A stretch of DNA of 64,000 nucleotides from Chondrinema litorale (GTDB taxonomy: Bacteria; Bacteroidota; Bacteroidia; Cytophagales; Flammeovirgaceae): the NCBI RefSeq assembly GCF_026250525.1, contig NZ_CP111046.1, positions 274,636-338,635 of the forward strand, written 5' to 3'. Made by a program: the position numbers and the translations under genes. Numbering within the stretch: the stretch's first letter is position 1; each line of letters starts with the position of its first letter. Positions 36,223 to 45,068 of the stretch are shown here, piece by piece. Under the pieces are notes generated by a model, which worked only from the letters and a program-made list of their open reading frames with translations, was not told the DNA's origin and did no database searches.

Positions 36223-37122
36223 ATGCGCAAAGTAACCCATCATAAAACATTAGCAGATTTACATAGAGCTTATAACTGGCCTGCTCCCGAGCATCCGCTT
36301 TTTAGTATTGTAAACTGTACAGCGGATTGCCCTCTGGGAGATAGAGAGTTTACGAGTGATTGTTATTTGATAGGTTTTAAAAAATTGCGTGCAGGAGTAA
36401 TCTTGTATGGTCGTACCAAATACGACCATAGCAATGGTTCTATGATGTTTGTTAAGCCCAGGCAAATTATAGAAATGAAGCATCTCGAGTTTGAAGAAAC
36501 CGGATTTATGATACTCGTTCACGAGGATTATCTAGCTGGAAATGAGTTACATAACAACATACAGAAATACAGCTTTTTTGAATACGAAACCAATGAGGCA
36601 TTGCATCTATCTCCAAAAGAAGAAGACATTATCTGGGAGTTATTCAACAAAATAACTTTGGAGTATAATAGCAATCAAGATGAATACAGCAGAGAAATTA
36701 TTATTAGCCATGTAGCTTCTATTTTGATGTATTCGCAGCGGTTTTACAAAAGACAATTTATTAACCGGACAGATATGTCTGGTAAAACAGTTACAAAATT
36801 TAATGAAGCTTTGCGTGCTTATTTTGATGCCGGTTACCTTATTTCAAAAGGGCTTCCATCAGTAAATGCATTGGCACAAGATTTATATGTTTCTCCTAGA
36901 TATTTGAGCGATTTGCTAAAGCAGGAAACTGGCAAAACCGCTATAGATTTAATCCATATATCACTAATTGCTGAAGCGAAAAATATGTTGCGAATTGAAA
37001 ATCAAAACATAGCCGAAGTTGCTTACCAATTAGGTTTTGAAAACACCTCATATTTTACCCGACTGTTTAAAAAGCAAACTGGAATGAAACCCCTTGAATT
37101 CAAAAAAATGCAGTTGAATTAG
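36223..37122 (+). CDS. AraC-family transcriptional regulator
   Basis: This is a 299-residue protein. The N-terminal cupin-like sensing part covers about residues 1-180. The C-terminal pair of helix-turn-helix motifs covers about 200-296 (SVNALAQDLYVSPRYLSDLLKQETGKTAIDLIH and IAEVAYQLGFENTSYFTRLFKKQTGMKPLEFKK). It binds DNA as a regulator of the neighbouring SDR or of another operon. The ligand pocket gives no recognisable hint. ATG at 36223 has an A-rich leader. Family call is strong. Confidence 0.9.
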   Translation: MRKVTHHKTLADLHRAYNWPAPEHPLFSIVNCTADCPLGDREFTSDCYLIGFKKLRAGVILYGRTKYDHSNGSMMFVKPRQIIEMKHLEFEETGFMILVHEDYLAGNELHNNIQKYSFFEYETNEALHLSPKEEDIIWELFNKITLEYNSNQDEYSREIIISHVASILMYSQRFYKRQFINRTDMSGKTVTKFNEALRAYFDAGYLISKGLPSVNALAQDLYVSPRYLSDLLKQETGKTAIDLIHISLIAEAKNMLRIENQNIAEVAYQLGFENTSYFTRLFKKQTGMKPLEFKKMQLN

Positions 37123-37144
37123 CATTTCCACTGCATTTTAATCT

Positions 37145-38200
37145 TTACTTCTCAAACTTTAAATAATAATCGAAGAAAGGCAGCATCTGGTTTGGTACTC
37201 TTCCATCTTTGGTAAAAATACCGCTCACATGCGTACCTATGTATTCTTCGGCAAAATGAGTAAGCCCAACATTTTCTAATTTCTGGCTAAACATATCGCA
37301 TTGTATCGTAAATCGCTCACCAGCATTTCTACCCCAATCCATTTTAATGGCTTTCAGTTTTTGTAGATTTTCCAAGTTTTCATCTACCATGTAAAAAGGC
37401 AGGTTTTTATACCATTTCTCCAAAACATCTTGGTGAACCACAAGCTCATCATCTTTATACTCGAAAGGAATATCGCAGTAAAAAGGCGGATTATCTGGAT
37501 TTGGCGACCACGATTTAGCAAATGCAACAATCACTTTTGGGAAATAAGATTTAGCCAACTCTTCGGTGGTTTTAATTTTAGAAAGCTCTTTGTAAGTATT
37601 GCTATTTGGGCCATATTCTCGCACCACAGTGAGCGCACCCGGACTTAAAGCATACACACTACTAAAAATATCTGGGTGATGCATAGCAATTTTTAAAGCT
37701 CCATAACCGCCCATACTGTGCCCAGTAATGCCACGACTATCTTTATTAGCAAGTGTTCTGTAGTTATCATCTGTGTATTTTACCAAATCGAAAGCAGTAA
37801 AATCTTCCCAATTGCCGAAAAGCTCAGAATTGCTGTAAAAGCTACCATCGTAAGTAGTCTGCTGATCTGAAACCACTAGAATAAATGGCCTGATTCTATG
37901 AGTGGCAATGGCAAAATCCAAAACCTCAATCATTTCTGGATAAAGCTTATGGTTATTTAGAAAACCATGTAAATAATAAATTACCGGATAGCGCTCTTTA
38001 CTATTATCATAATTGGGAGGGAGATAAACCGAAACAGCTCTAGTAGGGTTTTCTGCATAGTCATTTTCGAGGTTTTTAGAATACAGCGAATCGACAATTA
38101 CCTTTCCTTGTAATGCTACATTTTGTGCAAAAAGGGTAGTACTAAACAGGCAAAAAGCTAGTAAAAAGTTAATAAGGATAAGTTTCAACATTTTCATCAT
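37145..38200 (-). CDS. Secreted esterase, alpha/beta hydrolase fold (PF00756-like)
   Basis: The chosen start is ATG 38200, which overlaps the preceding LytTR stop in an ATGA; ATG 38209 would add three residues. A signal peptide (LKLILINFLLAFCLFSTTLFAQ) precedes a putative-esterase domain with VSVYLPPNYDNSKERYPVIYYLHGF (oxyanion region) and the nucleophile elbow GHSMGGYG. Relatives include feruloyl esterases and esterase D, which remove acyl groups from sugars or polysaccharides. Co-transcribed with a LytS/LytTR pair, so it is probably an output or a partner of that signalling pair. Substrate not known. Confidence 0.8.
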   Translation of the reverse strand: MMKMLKLILINFLLAFCLFSTTLFAQNVALQGKVIVDSLYSKNLENDYAENPTRAVSVYLPPNYDNSKERYPVIYYLHGFLNNHKLYPEMIEVLDFAIATHRIRPFILVVSDQQTTYDGSFYSNSELFGNWEDFTAFDLVKYTDDNYRTLANKDSRGITGHSMGGYGALKIAMHHPDIFSSVYALSPGALTVVREYGPNSNTYKELSKIKTTEELAKSYFPKVIVAFAKSWSPNPDNPPFYCDIPFEYKDDELVVHQDVLEKWYKNLPFYMVDENLENLQKLKAIKMDWGRNAGERFTIQCDMFSQKLENVGLTHFAEEYIGTHVSGIFTKDGRVPNQMLPFFDYYLKFEK

Positions 38201-38934
38201 TCTTTCCATTGATTTACAAATAAGAGAAATGGGTCTTTGTATTGCTCACTCACCGGAATAGTAGTTTCTCCGATTTGAGCAGAGTTTTTGGTAACAGCTC
38301 TAATTTTTTCTAGCGAAACAATATATGAGCGATGGATGCGCAAAAAGCGCTCTGATGGTAGTTTTTCTTCTAGTGCTTTTAAACTGGTGAGAGATAATAT
38401 GGCTTGTTCGTTGTTAGCCACATGTACTTTTACATAATCTTTTAAACCTTCGATGTACAAAATATCATCAAAGGCAATTCTCACTAACTGATATTCCACT
38501 TTTAATATCAGATAGTCTTTATCTGGTTTCGTATTTACAGCAGGATTGTTACTGAGTTTTTCTGCATAAGCACTGGCTTTGCTGGCTGCTCTTAAAAAAT
38601 CATCGTAATCAAAAGGTTTGAGCAAATAGTCTAGCGCATCTACTTTGTAACCTTCAATTGCGAATTGATTAAAAGCAGTAGTAAAAATAATGCGAGGGCC
38701 AGTCATGTTCTTTTTCCAGTCGAGCAATTTGGCTAACTCGATACCTGTTAAATCTGGCATTTGTATGTCTAGAAAAATTAGATCGATTTCATCTTTATGT
38801 ATGGTCTGTAAAGCATCGATTGCATTGGTAAACTTGCCAACCAGCTTTAAAAAGTGAGTTTGCTCTATAAACTTGCAAACCTGCCCTAATGCCAATGGTT
38901 CATCATCTACAGCTATGCAATTCAATATTTTCAT
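38197..38934 (-). CDS. LytTR-family response regulator (second pair)
   Basis: This is a 245-residue protein. The receiver domain has acidic residues D10/D11, phospho-acceptor D56 in LIFLDIQMPD, TTAF and LLKPFDYDDF. The LytTR DNA-binding domain (about 145-240) has QLVRIAFDDILYIEGLKDYVKVH and RFLRIHRSYIVSLEKI, close to the family consensus. The start ATG overlaps the kinase stop by 4 bases (38931-38934). It forms a kinase-regulator-esterase operon on the minus strand. Likely targets are its own operon or the neighbouring esterase gene at 40347. Confidence 0.9.
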   Translation of the reverse strand: MKILNCIAVDDEPLALGQVCKFIEQTHFLKLVGKFTNAIDALQTIHKDEIDLIFLDIQMPDLTGIELAKLLDWKKNMTGPRIIFTTAFNQFAIEGYKVDALDYLLKPFDYDDFLRAASKASAYAEKLSNNPAVNTKPDKDYLILKVEYQLVRIAFDDILYIEGLKDYVKVHVANNEQAILSLTSLKALEEKLPSERFLRIHRSYIVSLEKIRAVTKNSAQIGETTIPVSEQYKDPFLLFVNQWKE

Positions 38935-40001
38935 GATAGATCAATAGTTAAGTGAACCAAAAACTTATTATCTGTTGTAAGCTCGTTTACCTCAAGTTTA
39001 TATTTATCGCGATATAACAAATCCAACCTGCGGCGGGTATTTACCAAACCTATGCCATTGCTTTCTTCAAGTATCGTTCGCTTTTCATTAAATTTAGTAT
39101 TTGCAACACGCATCTCCAATTGCTTGCTCTGCTGGCAAATGGCAATGTCGATACAACTATCTTCTTTGGCGCTTACACCATGTTTAAAAGCATTCTCTAC
39201 AAAAGGCAAAAACAGCATCGGTGCTACAATTACATCTTTAATGGCTTTAGGCGATTCAAACCGAATTTGCACATTATCAGTCAAACGAAGCTTCATTAAA
39301 GTCATGTAATCTTCTAAAAAAGCAATTTCTTGGCTCAGCAATACTTCTTCTTTTTGGGTTTCATACAACACATAGCGCATCATTCGCGAGAGTTTATGTA
39401 GTGCTTTGCGAGATGTTTCAATGTCTATACTGGTGAGTATGTAAATGTTATTGAGTGTATTAAAAAAGAAATGCGGATTAATCTGGGCTTTAAGAAAAGA
39501 GAGTTCAGAGCTGATTTTGTCTTTCTCTAATTGTTGATGTAAATGAGTATCGTTTTGCCATTTTTGAACTACCGCAATACAAGTGCCTATACCCAACACT
39601 AAAAAAGTTGTAAAGAAAACCAATAACAAAGTATTAACCGGAGGGAAAACACGCTTACTTGTGAAATTTGGAATTATAGCTTCTTCAACTTGTTTAGGCA
39701 CTTGTAAATACACTTCAAGCAAAAAAAGCAATATCACCACTGCAATACATAAAAGCAAAACTGCTATTACAAACCAAAATATGTTGCCTTTAAACAGTAT
39801 TCTGGGTATAAAAAACCAGTAGTTAAAATAGAAAGCTCCCAGCCAAAGTATAAATAAAAGCCCTTGTTTAATCCAGAAAACAACAGGCAATTCTATTTCT
39901 ACAAAAAGTGGCTGAAACAGCAACAACATCACAGCCAAAAATACCCAAACCAATATGTGTATGAGCGGAGAAATAAACTGTCGAATAAATAATGCAGGCA
40001 T
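38931..40001 (-). CDS. LytS-type sensor histidine kinase (second pair)
   Basis: This is a 356-residue protein. Four TM helices lie in the first 150 residues (LIHILVWVFLAVMLLLF, GLLFILWLGAFYFNYWF, FWFVIAVLLLCIAVVILLFLL, LLLVFFTTFLVLGIGTCIAVV). The His_kinase domain follows, with phospho-acceptor LKAQINPHFFFNTLNNIY, N-box FVENAFKHGV and G-box IGLVNTRRRLDLLY. No separate sensory domain is present. It is the first gene of a minus-strand unit with LytTR regulator and esterase, all linked by ATGA overlaps. Confidence 0.9.
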   Translation of the reverse strand: MPALFIRQFISPLIHILVWVFLAVMLLLFQPLFVEIELPVVFWIKQGLLFILWLGAFYFNYWFFIPRILFKGNIFWFVIAVLLLCIAVVILLFLLEVYLQVPKQVEEAIIPNFTSKRVFPPVNTLLLVFFTTFLVLGIGTCIAVVQKWQNDTHLHQQLEKDKISSELSFLKAQINPHFFFNTLNNIYILTSIDIETSRKALHKLSRMMRYVLYETQKEEVLLSQEIAFLEDYMTLMKLRLTDNVQIRFESPKAIKDVIVAPMLFLPFVENAFKHGVSAKEDSCIDIAICQQSKQLEMRVANTKFNEKRTILEESNGIGLVNTRRRLDLLYRDKYKLEVNELTTDNKFLVHLTIDLS

Positions 40002-40346
40002 AGGAGCAAAAGAAAATCTTAGGTAAAAATAAGGGCTTCATAGCAAAAGCAGACTTAAATCTAGTGCTTCTTGCAAATGAATAGATGCGATAGATGGATT
40101 TATCTACCAAATTATCCTTTTAACAGACGAGTTAGCTTTTGTCTAAATCTGTCGATTTTCAATTGAAAACTATCGGTGAAAACTGCCAACTGATCCATTC
40201 AATTTTTTATAGAATAATATTAGATGTAGATTCAATTAAAAAATACAAACCCGAAAGCGGAGGGTGTTTCTGAAATACAAATATGATAATGAAAATTACC
40301 GGCATAACTGAAATTATTGGCTGGTCTAAATTAAAAATTTAAACTC
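40002..40346. other. Divergent intergenic region between LytS and esterase
   Basis: These 345 bases hold no gene. They contain a perfect 14-bp palindrome, TTTTCAATTGAAAA, at 40156-40169, flanked by CGA and ATCG that extend the symmetry imperfectly, and two TGAAAACT direct copies at 40164 and 40178. It is a good place for operators of both divergent units, but no promoter could be fixed. Confidence 0.5.
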
Positions 40347-41585
40347 ATGAAGAACAGATTGAATAAAGTCTTGGGAATAGCACTTCTTGTAGGTTTGAGT
40401 TCCCCAATTTCCCTTTTTGCACAGGAAAAAACTTTTAAAGTTACTGTAGAAGAACCAGAAAATGGAAGTATTAAAATTACACCAGCCATTCCCGAAGATG
40501 GACTAGTGAAAGAAGGTACAGTGCTAAAAATTAAAACAACTCCTGATGTTGGCTTTAGCAGTGATGGAGGTTATTTCTACAATCCGGGTGAAGGCATGTG
40601 GACTCAGTACCATGAGACTATGAAACCAGAATTCGAAGTAGTAGTAGACAGAGAAAAAGTGTTGGGAGCTTCATTTATAGAATCTGATGAATTAGAAGGA
40701 TTTAAAGTGACAAACAATGTGGTCTACGCCAAGCCGGGGGTAAAAGAATTAAAGTATGATGTGTTCTCACCAGAAGGTGCAAAGAATCTACCCGGAATCG
40801 TAATTATTCACGGCGGTGGCTGGTCTTCTAATACCGAAGATATTATGAGAGGTATGGCAAGAGAACTGGTTAAAAGCAAACAATATGTGGTTTTCAGCAT
40901 CGATTACCGCTGGATTGGCCAACTAGATGGCGACAAAGAACCAAACACGATGGGCGATCTGATTGAAGATGTTTATGGTGCTATTGCTCACATTCAAGAA
41001 CATGCGAAGAAATATGGCTGCGATCCTACAAGAATTGCTGTAACTGGCGATAGTGCTGGTGGCCATTTATCTGCTTCTGCTGCCAACATGGTAGATATGA
41101 TTGGAGATGGTGGTTTTGGTGAAAAAGATGGTGTGTATGAGTATAAACCGACTTATATGCCAGAAGGTAAAACTGTTGCCCAAGTTCGTAAAGAAATTAA
41201 AGATGCAATTAAAGTGGCTGCACCAAGCTATGGTGTTTTTGAAGGTAGCTTCATCAAGAGGTTTAGTAAAGATATTACCGATGGAGAAATTGCTGCAATC
41301 TCTCCAATTGAAAGTATTCCTAACATAGAAGAGCGCGCAGTGCCGCAATATCTCATTCGTGGTACTACAGATTTTCTTATTAAAGATGAAGATGTACAAA
41401 GATATGCTGATGCTTTAGAAGCAGATGGTCAGACAGTAAAATATGTGCAAGTGGAAGGAGTAGGGCATGCTTTCTTCGATTGGAAACCAGATGCCACTAC
41501 AAAAGAGACTTTTGCCAAATATGGTAAGCCTTACATAGAAGATATGAAGCAGTTTTTCGATGCGGTTTTCTATCCGGGCAAATAA
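40347..41585 (+). CDS. Secreted alpha/beta hydrolase (BD-FAE/carboxylesterase type) with InlB-like N-terminal domain
   Basis: This is a 412-residue protein with a signal peptide (VLGIALLVGLSSPISLFAQ). Residues about 27-108 form a divergent InlB B-repeat-like domain (FKVTVEEPENGSIKITP, FEVVVDREKVLGASF). The hydrolase domain follows with oxyanion motif HGGGWSSN, nucleophile elbow GDSAGGHLS, RGTTDFLI (Asp region) and VEGVGHAFFDW (His region), which complete a Ser-Asp-His triad. It likely deacylates carbohydrate esters in the periplasm or outside. It lies divergent from the LytS/LytTR/esterase unit, which may regulate it. A terminator follows at 41636. Confidence 0.8.
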   Translation: MKNRLNKVLGIALLVGLSSPISLFAQEKTFKVTVEEPENGSIKITPAIPEDGLVKEGTVLKIKTTPDVGFSSDGGYFYNPGEGMWTQYHETMKPEFEVVVDREKVLGASFIESDELEGFKVTNNVVYAKPGVKELKYDVFSPEGAKNLPGIVIIHGGGWSSNTEDIMRGMARELVKSKQYVVFSIDYRWIGQLDGDKEPNTMGDLIEDVYGAIAHIQEHAKKYGCDPTRIAVTGDSAGGHLSASAANMVDMIGDGGFGEKDGVYEYKPTYMPEGKTVAQVRKEIKDAIKVAAPSYGVFEGSFIKRFSKDITDGEIAAISPIESIPNIEERAVPQYLIRGTTDFLIKDEDVQRYADALEADGQTVKYVQVEGVGHAFFDWKPDATTKETFAKYGKPYIEDMKQFFDAVFYPGK

Positions 41586-41635
41586 AGAAATTAGATTTTA
41601 GATAGTAAAATTCTAGCCTAATTAGCATCATGTTT

Positions 41636-41670
41636 AAAGCTGTATGGAGAAATTCTGTGCAGCTTTTTTG
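41636..41670 (+). terminator. Terminator after the esterase gene
   Basis: AAAGCTG (41636-41642) pairs with CAGCTTT (41660-41666), followed directly by TTTTG, between convergent genes. Confidence 0.55.
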
Positions 41671-41681
41671 TTAGCAAAAGT

Positions 41682-41981
41682 CTATATGGACATCTCCAAT
41701 AAGAAAGAACTCAGTGATTTCCCATGCTTGTCTAATGAAGTAGAATTGGTCACTCCACCGTCTAATGCATCAAACAATACAAAATTTAAAGCTCCTAATT
41801 GTGGCAATTCGTATCGCTCTACTTTTCCTTTAATTTTAGCGCTAAACCATTGTTTTACGCTATCAGTGGTTACTTTTTCGGCGATTAAATTATAATTAGA
41901 TTTATCATACACGATGAGCGAAATATTGCTAATGTTTCCCTTGTCGCCAGTGCGAGAATGTGCTATTTCCCAGAGTTTCAT
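41682..41981 (-). CDS. AtuA-like C-terminal domain protein
   Basis: This 99-residue cytoplasmic protein (MKLWEIAHSRTGDKGNISNISL) corresponds to the small C-terminal domain that accompanies AtuA/DUF1446 proteins, with the conserved ARTGDKG-like motif and a closing DGGVT segment. In many bacteria it is fused to the large domain; here it is a separate gene whose ATG overlaps the stop of the DUF1446 gene (ATGA). The two products probably form one complex. No catalytic function is established in the sequence. Confidence 0.75.
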   Translation of the reverse strand: MKLWEIAHSRTGDKGNISNISLIVYDKSNYNLIAEKVTTDSVKQWFSAKIKGKVERYELPQLGALNFVLFDALDGGVTNSTSLDKHGKSLSSFLLEMSI

Positions 41982-43309
41982 ATTGCTTTATAAATGATGG
42001 TTGTTTGAACTTCTGATTTCTTTAAAAAAATGGATGCAACCGAAATCACCTCTTCGGTTTTCTGTGTAGCTCCACCACCTCCGGCAGGTCCGTTTGTGTA
42101 TAAGGCTTCTACCTCTCTGCCAACTTGCTTAGCTGTTTCTAAAGACTCTGCTTTACCTGATACGCGTAACCTAATTTCATGAATTTCATTCACTTCGTAG
42201 TTTAATGGTGAGATAGAATTCAATCCGATAAAATCAATTCTTAAGTCTGAAAAGGTATATTTCTCCAATCTTTTTTGAATGATATCTCCTGCAAGTTTGG
42301 CTCTTTCCATACAGTTGGCTCCACCGTAACTAATCTCCCCAAGGCCAAAATATCCATTCTGATAACCTACACTTACTTTATAAGAATCGGTAGCTGTTTT
42401 GCCGCTTGCATGGCTGAATTTTACTTTATCTTTTTCCACCAAATCAAACTCAACTTTAGAAAAATCAGCGACACAATCTGGGGTTAAATAATTCGCCGGA
42501 TCATGGATTTCGTAGAGTAATTGTTCTGTACAAGTTGCTGTGTTGATGACGCCACCAGTTCCATCTACTTTAGAAATATAACCTTCGCCTGTTTCATCAA
42601 TTTCTACAAATGGAAAACCTACATCCCATAAATTTTCCACATTCTTCTTTCCTGGATCAGCAAAATAACCACCGCTTACCTGTGCAGCACATTCCAGTAA
42701 ATGACCAATTAAAGTGCCTTTACCTAATTTATCAAAATCAGCTATATCCCAACAAAATTCGTAAATCATAGGAGCAAGGAACAAAGCAGGGTCAGCCACT
42801 CTGCCTGTTACGATTATATCGGCATCATTATTCAATGCTTCAACAATTCCACTTACACCCAAATAAGCATTCGCCGAAACAATGCTGTCTTCAATCGAGC
42901 TTAGCGGCTTACCAGTTTCTGGTATTTGATATTGCTTTTTATCATCTATCAATTCAAGTACATCATCGCCCAAAACCGCCGCTATTTTAATCCCTTTCAA
43001 TTCTTGTTTTTCGGCCATTTCTGCAATTAAAAACATGGCTGCAATGGGGTTAGCAGCACCCATATTTGTAATTACTTTCACATTATGTTTATGAGCCAGT
43101 GGCAACACTTTTTCCATACGATATTCCAGCAAGTGGTTGTAACCCTTATCCGGATTGAGCCTTTTCTCTTTCTGTGCTAATGCAATGGTTCTTTCTGCCA
43201 AACATTCGAAACCTATGTAATCTAGCTTAGCATTTTCGATTAAAGTAAGCGCAGGTTCAAGTCTATCTCCTCCATATCCGGCACCACTGCCAATTCTAAT
43301 TTTTTTCAT
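41978..43309 (-). CDS. Acyclic terpene utilisation AtuA-family protein (DUF1446)
   Basis: This is a 443-residue cytoplasmic protein matching DUF1446: IRIGSGAGYGGDRLEPALTLIE at the start, LDYIGFECLAERTIAL, VITNMGAANPIA, a central DADIIVTGRVADPALFLAP and a C-terminal GLNSISPLNYE. AtuA was named from terpene (citronellol/geraniol) catabolism in Pseudomonas, but the family is wide and its chemistry unclear. Here no other terpene or acyl-CoA catabolic genes are adjacent. It sits three bases after a CitMHS transporter gene, which suggests use of an imported organic acid. Family call strong, pathway open. Confidence 0.85.
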   Translation of the reverse strand: MKKIRIGSGAGYGGDRLEPALTLIENAKLDYIGFECLAERTIALAQKEKRLNPDKGYNHLLEYRMEKVLPLAHKHNVKVITNMGAANPIAAMFLIAEMAEKQELKGIKIAAVLGDDVLELIDDKKQYQIPETGKPLSSIEDSIVSANAYLGVSGIVEALNNDADIIVTGRVADPALFLAPMIYEFCWDIADFDKLGKGTLIGHLLECAAQVSGGYFADPGKKNVENLWDVGFPFVEIDETGEGYISKVDGTGGVINTATCTEQLLYEIHDPANYLTPDCVADFSKVEFDLVEKDKVKFSHASGKTATDSYKVSVGYQNGYFGLGEISYGGANCMERAKLAGDIIQKRLEKYTFSDLRIDFIGLNSISPLNYEVNEIHEIRLRVSGKAESLETAKQVGREVEALYTNGPAGGGGATQKTEEVISVASIFLKKSEVQTTIIYKAI

Positions 43310-43311
43310 AT

Positions 43312-44595
43312 TTAAAATGTTATGGCTCCCACTGCTAGTGACACAATGAGAATGATAATAGTAATTAAAAATGCATAGGGTATAGTTTTTCGCTGATGTT
43401 CGCCTAAATCTACTCCCGATAAACCAGTGAGTAAAAATGTAGCACCTGTTAATGGACTTACAGGAAAGCCGGTTGTCATTTGCCCCATAATAGCAGCTCT
43501 GCCAACTTCTATGGTATCACCGCCAAAATGCGAAGCAGTAGTGGAAAGTAATGGTAATATTCCGAAATAAAAAGAATCTGGATCGAATAGTAAACTGGCT
43601 GGCATCGAAGCTACACCTGTAATTACAGCTAGGTGGTTGCCAATCCAATTAGGGATGTATTGAACCGCTGAACTAGCCATGGCATCAATCATTCCGGAGC
43701 CTTTTAAAATACCTGTAAAACAGCCGGCTGCAAACAAAATACTCGCCATGAGCATGGCTGCTTTGGCATGTGCATTTACTCGCTCTGTTTGTGTTTTAAG
43801 ATTTGGATAATTGATACTAATAGCAATTACAAATGCCAGCATAAAGATGACATGAGGAGGAGCAAAACCTGATATCAAAGTACTTACTGCTAAGAGAATG
43901 AGAAGAATATTTACCCAAAACAACTTTGGCCTTTCTAATTCAGATGTGTCTGCTGCTTCGGTTTCTAGCTCAACTACCGGAAGTACTATGTTTTTTTCTT
44001 TCTTCCCCATTAGATAAGCCAAGATTAAAACCGCCAACAATCCGACCAATACTGGGATTAATAATGGGTTAAACAATTCGGTTACAGAAATTTCTAAAGC
44101 GGTTGCTGCTCTTATTGTGGGGCCTCCCCAAGGCAGAATATTCATGGTTCCCGCAGATAAAGCCACGATGCAGGCAAGGGTAGACCTTTTCATTTTTAAT
44201 GCATCGTACATTGGTAAAAATGCAGGAATCGTAACCCAAAAAGTAACTGCGCCTGAGCCATCTAAATGCACGATCATAGCTAAAAGTGCTGTTGCAACTG
44301 CCACTCTAGCGGGGTCTTTACGTGTCATTTTTAGCAAACCATTTATAATAGGGCTGAAAGTTCCTGCATCTGTTAGAATGCCAAAAAACAAAATAGCAAA
44401 GATGAACATCACACCTGTTGGCGCAATAGATTTAATTCCATCAGTAATGAAAGCTATAATTTCCTTACCCGAACCACCGAGCAAAGAAGTACCAATTGGT
44501 ACCAGAATTAAAGCCACTACGGGAGAAGCTTTTCTAGTCATCACCAGAAAAAATAGGAGTGCAATGGTAATGACTCCGAGAAACGCCAAATTCAT
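43312..44595 (-). CDS. CitMHS-family organic-acid transporter
   Basis: This is a 427-residue membrane protein with about 11-12 hydrophobic helices. It begins MNLAFLGVITIALLFFLVMTRKASPVVALILVP and contains the family segments GVMFIFAILFFGILTDAG, HLDGSGAVTFWVTIPAFLPMYDAL, GTMNILPWGGPTIRAA and FDPDSFYFGILPLLSTTA. The CitMHS family takes up citrate with Mg2+ or Ca2+ and protons; a different carboxylate substrate is possible. It is the first gene of the operon with AtuA and its small partner, so it likely supplies their substrate. A terminator for a different unit lies upstream. Confidence 0.9.
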   Translation of the reverse strand: MNLAFLGVITIALLFFLVMTRKASPVVALILVPIGTSLLGGSGKEIIAFITDGIKSIAPTGVMFIFAILFFGILTDAGTFSPIINGLLKMTRKDPARVAVATALLAMIVHLDGSGAVTFWVTIPAFLPMYDALKMKRSTLACIVALSAGTMNILPWGGPTIRAATALEISVTELFNPLLIPVLVGLLAVLILAYLMGKKEKNIVLPVVELETEAADTSELERPKLFWVNILLILLAVSTLISGFAPPHVIFMLAFVIAISINYPNLKTQTERVNAHAKAAMLMASILFAAGCFTGILKGSGMIDAMASSAVQYIPNWIGNHLAVITGVASMPASLLFDPDSFYFGILPLLSTTASHFGGDTIEVGRAAIMGQMTTGFPVSPLTGATFLLTGLSGVDLGEHQRKTIPYAFLITIIILIVSLAVGAITF

Positions 44596-44650
44596 ATTTA
44601 CTTTAAATCAATACTTTCCTTAATATAGCTAAATATTGATTTAAATGAAG

Positions 44651-44683
44651 AAAAAAGGCGAATCTATCATACACAGATTCGCC
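44651..44683 (-). terminator. Terminator for the GH3 remnant (minus strand)
   Basis: A perfect 9-bp stem (44657-44665 and 44675-44683) is followed on the minus strand by six T (AAAAAA at 44651-44656). It lies just past the stop of the truncated GH3 gene, showing the original 3' end is intact. Confidence 0.85.
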
Positions 44684-44710
44684 ATCGGATTTAATTTGGC
44701 TTTAATTGCT

Positions 44711-45067
44711 TCACAGTTCTATTTCATTAATTTGTTTGATGTCTCTTGAAGAAGCTCCTGATTGAATTTGGTATTTGCCGTTTTCTAATACCCATTTAGA
44801 TTGAGTTTCATTCCAGTAGCGAAGGTCAGCAACTGGTATAGCAACAGTTACTATCTCTGACTCAGCCGGATTGATGATTTGGGTTTTAGTAAAAGCTTTC
44901 AACTCTTTTTCAGGTCGATCAATTTTAGTCTCTGGTATCGATAAATAAAACTGAACTACTTCTTTTCCTGTTTTTTCGCCAATATTATGCACTGTTACGG
45001 AAGCGTAAATGGTATCGTTTGACAAAGTCACTTCCATATCTCCATATTCAAAATTGGTGTAAGATAA
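44711..45067 (-). pseudogene. GH3 glycoside hydrolase, 3' remnant (fibronectin-III-like domain only)
   Basis: The reading frame extends above the first Met (45037) through LSYTNFEYGD, which is the standard segment just before the Fn3-like domain of GH3 enzymes (compare GLSYTQFEFSD in the GH3 at 26903). About 118 residues remain: the Fn3-like domain with GEKTGKEVVQFYLSIPE and KWVLENGKYQIQSG. The whole catalytic part, roughly 600 residues, is absent. Homology ends near 45067, where the truncated Nudix regulator begins on the other strand. The gene's terminator is intact. It cannot encode an active enzyme. Confidence 0.8.
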
Positions 45068-45068
45068 G

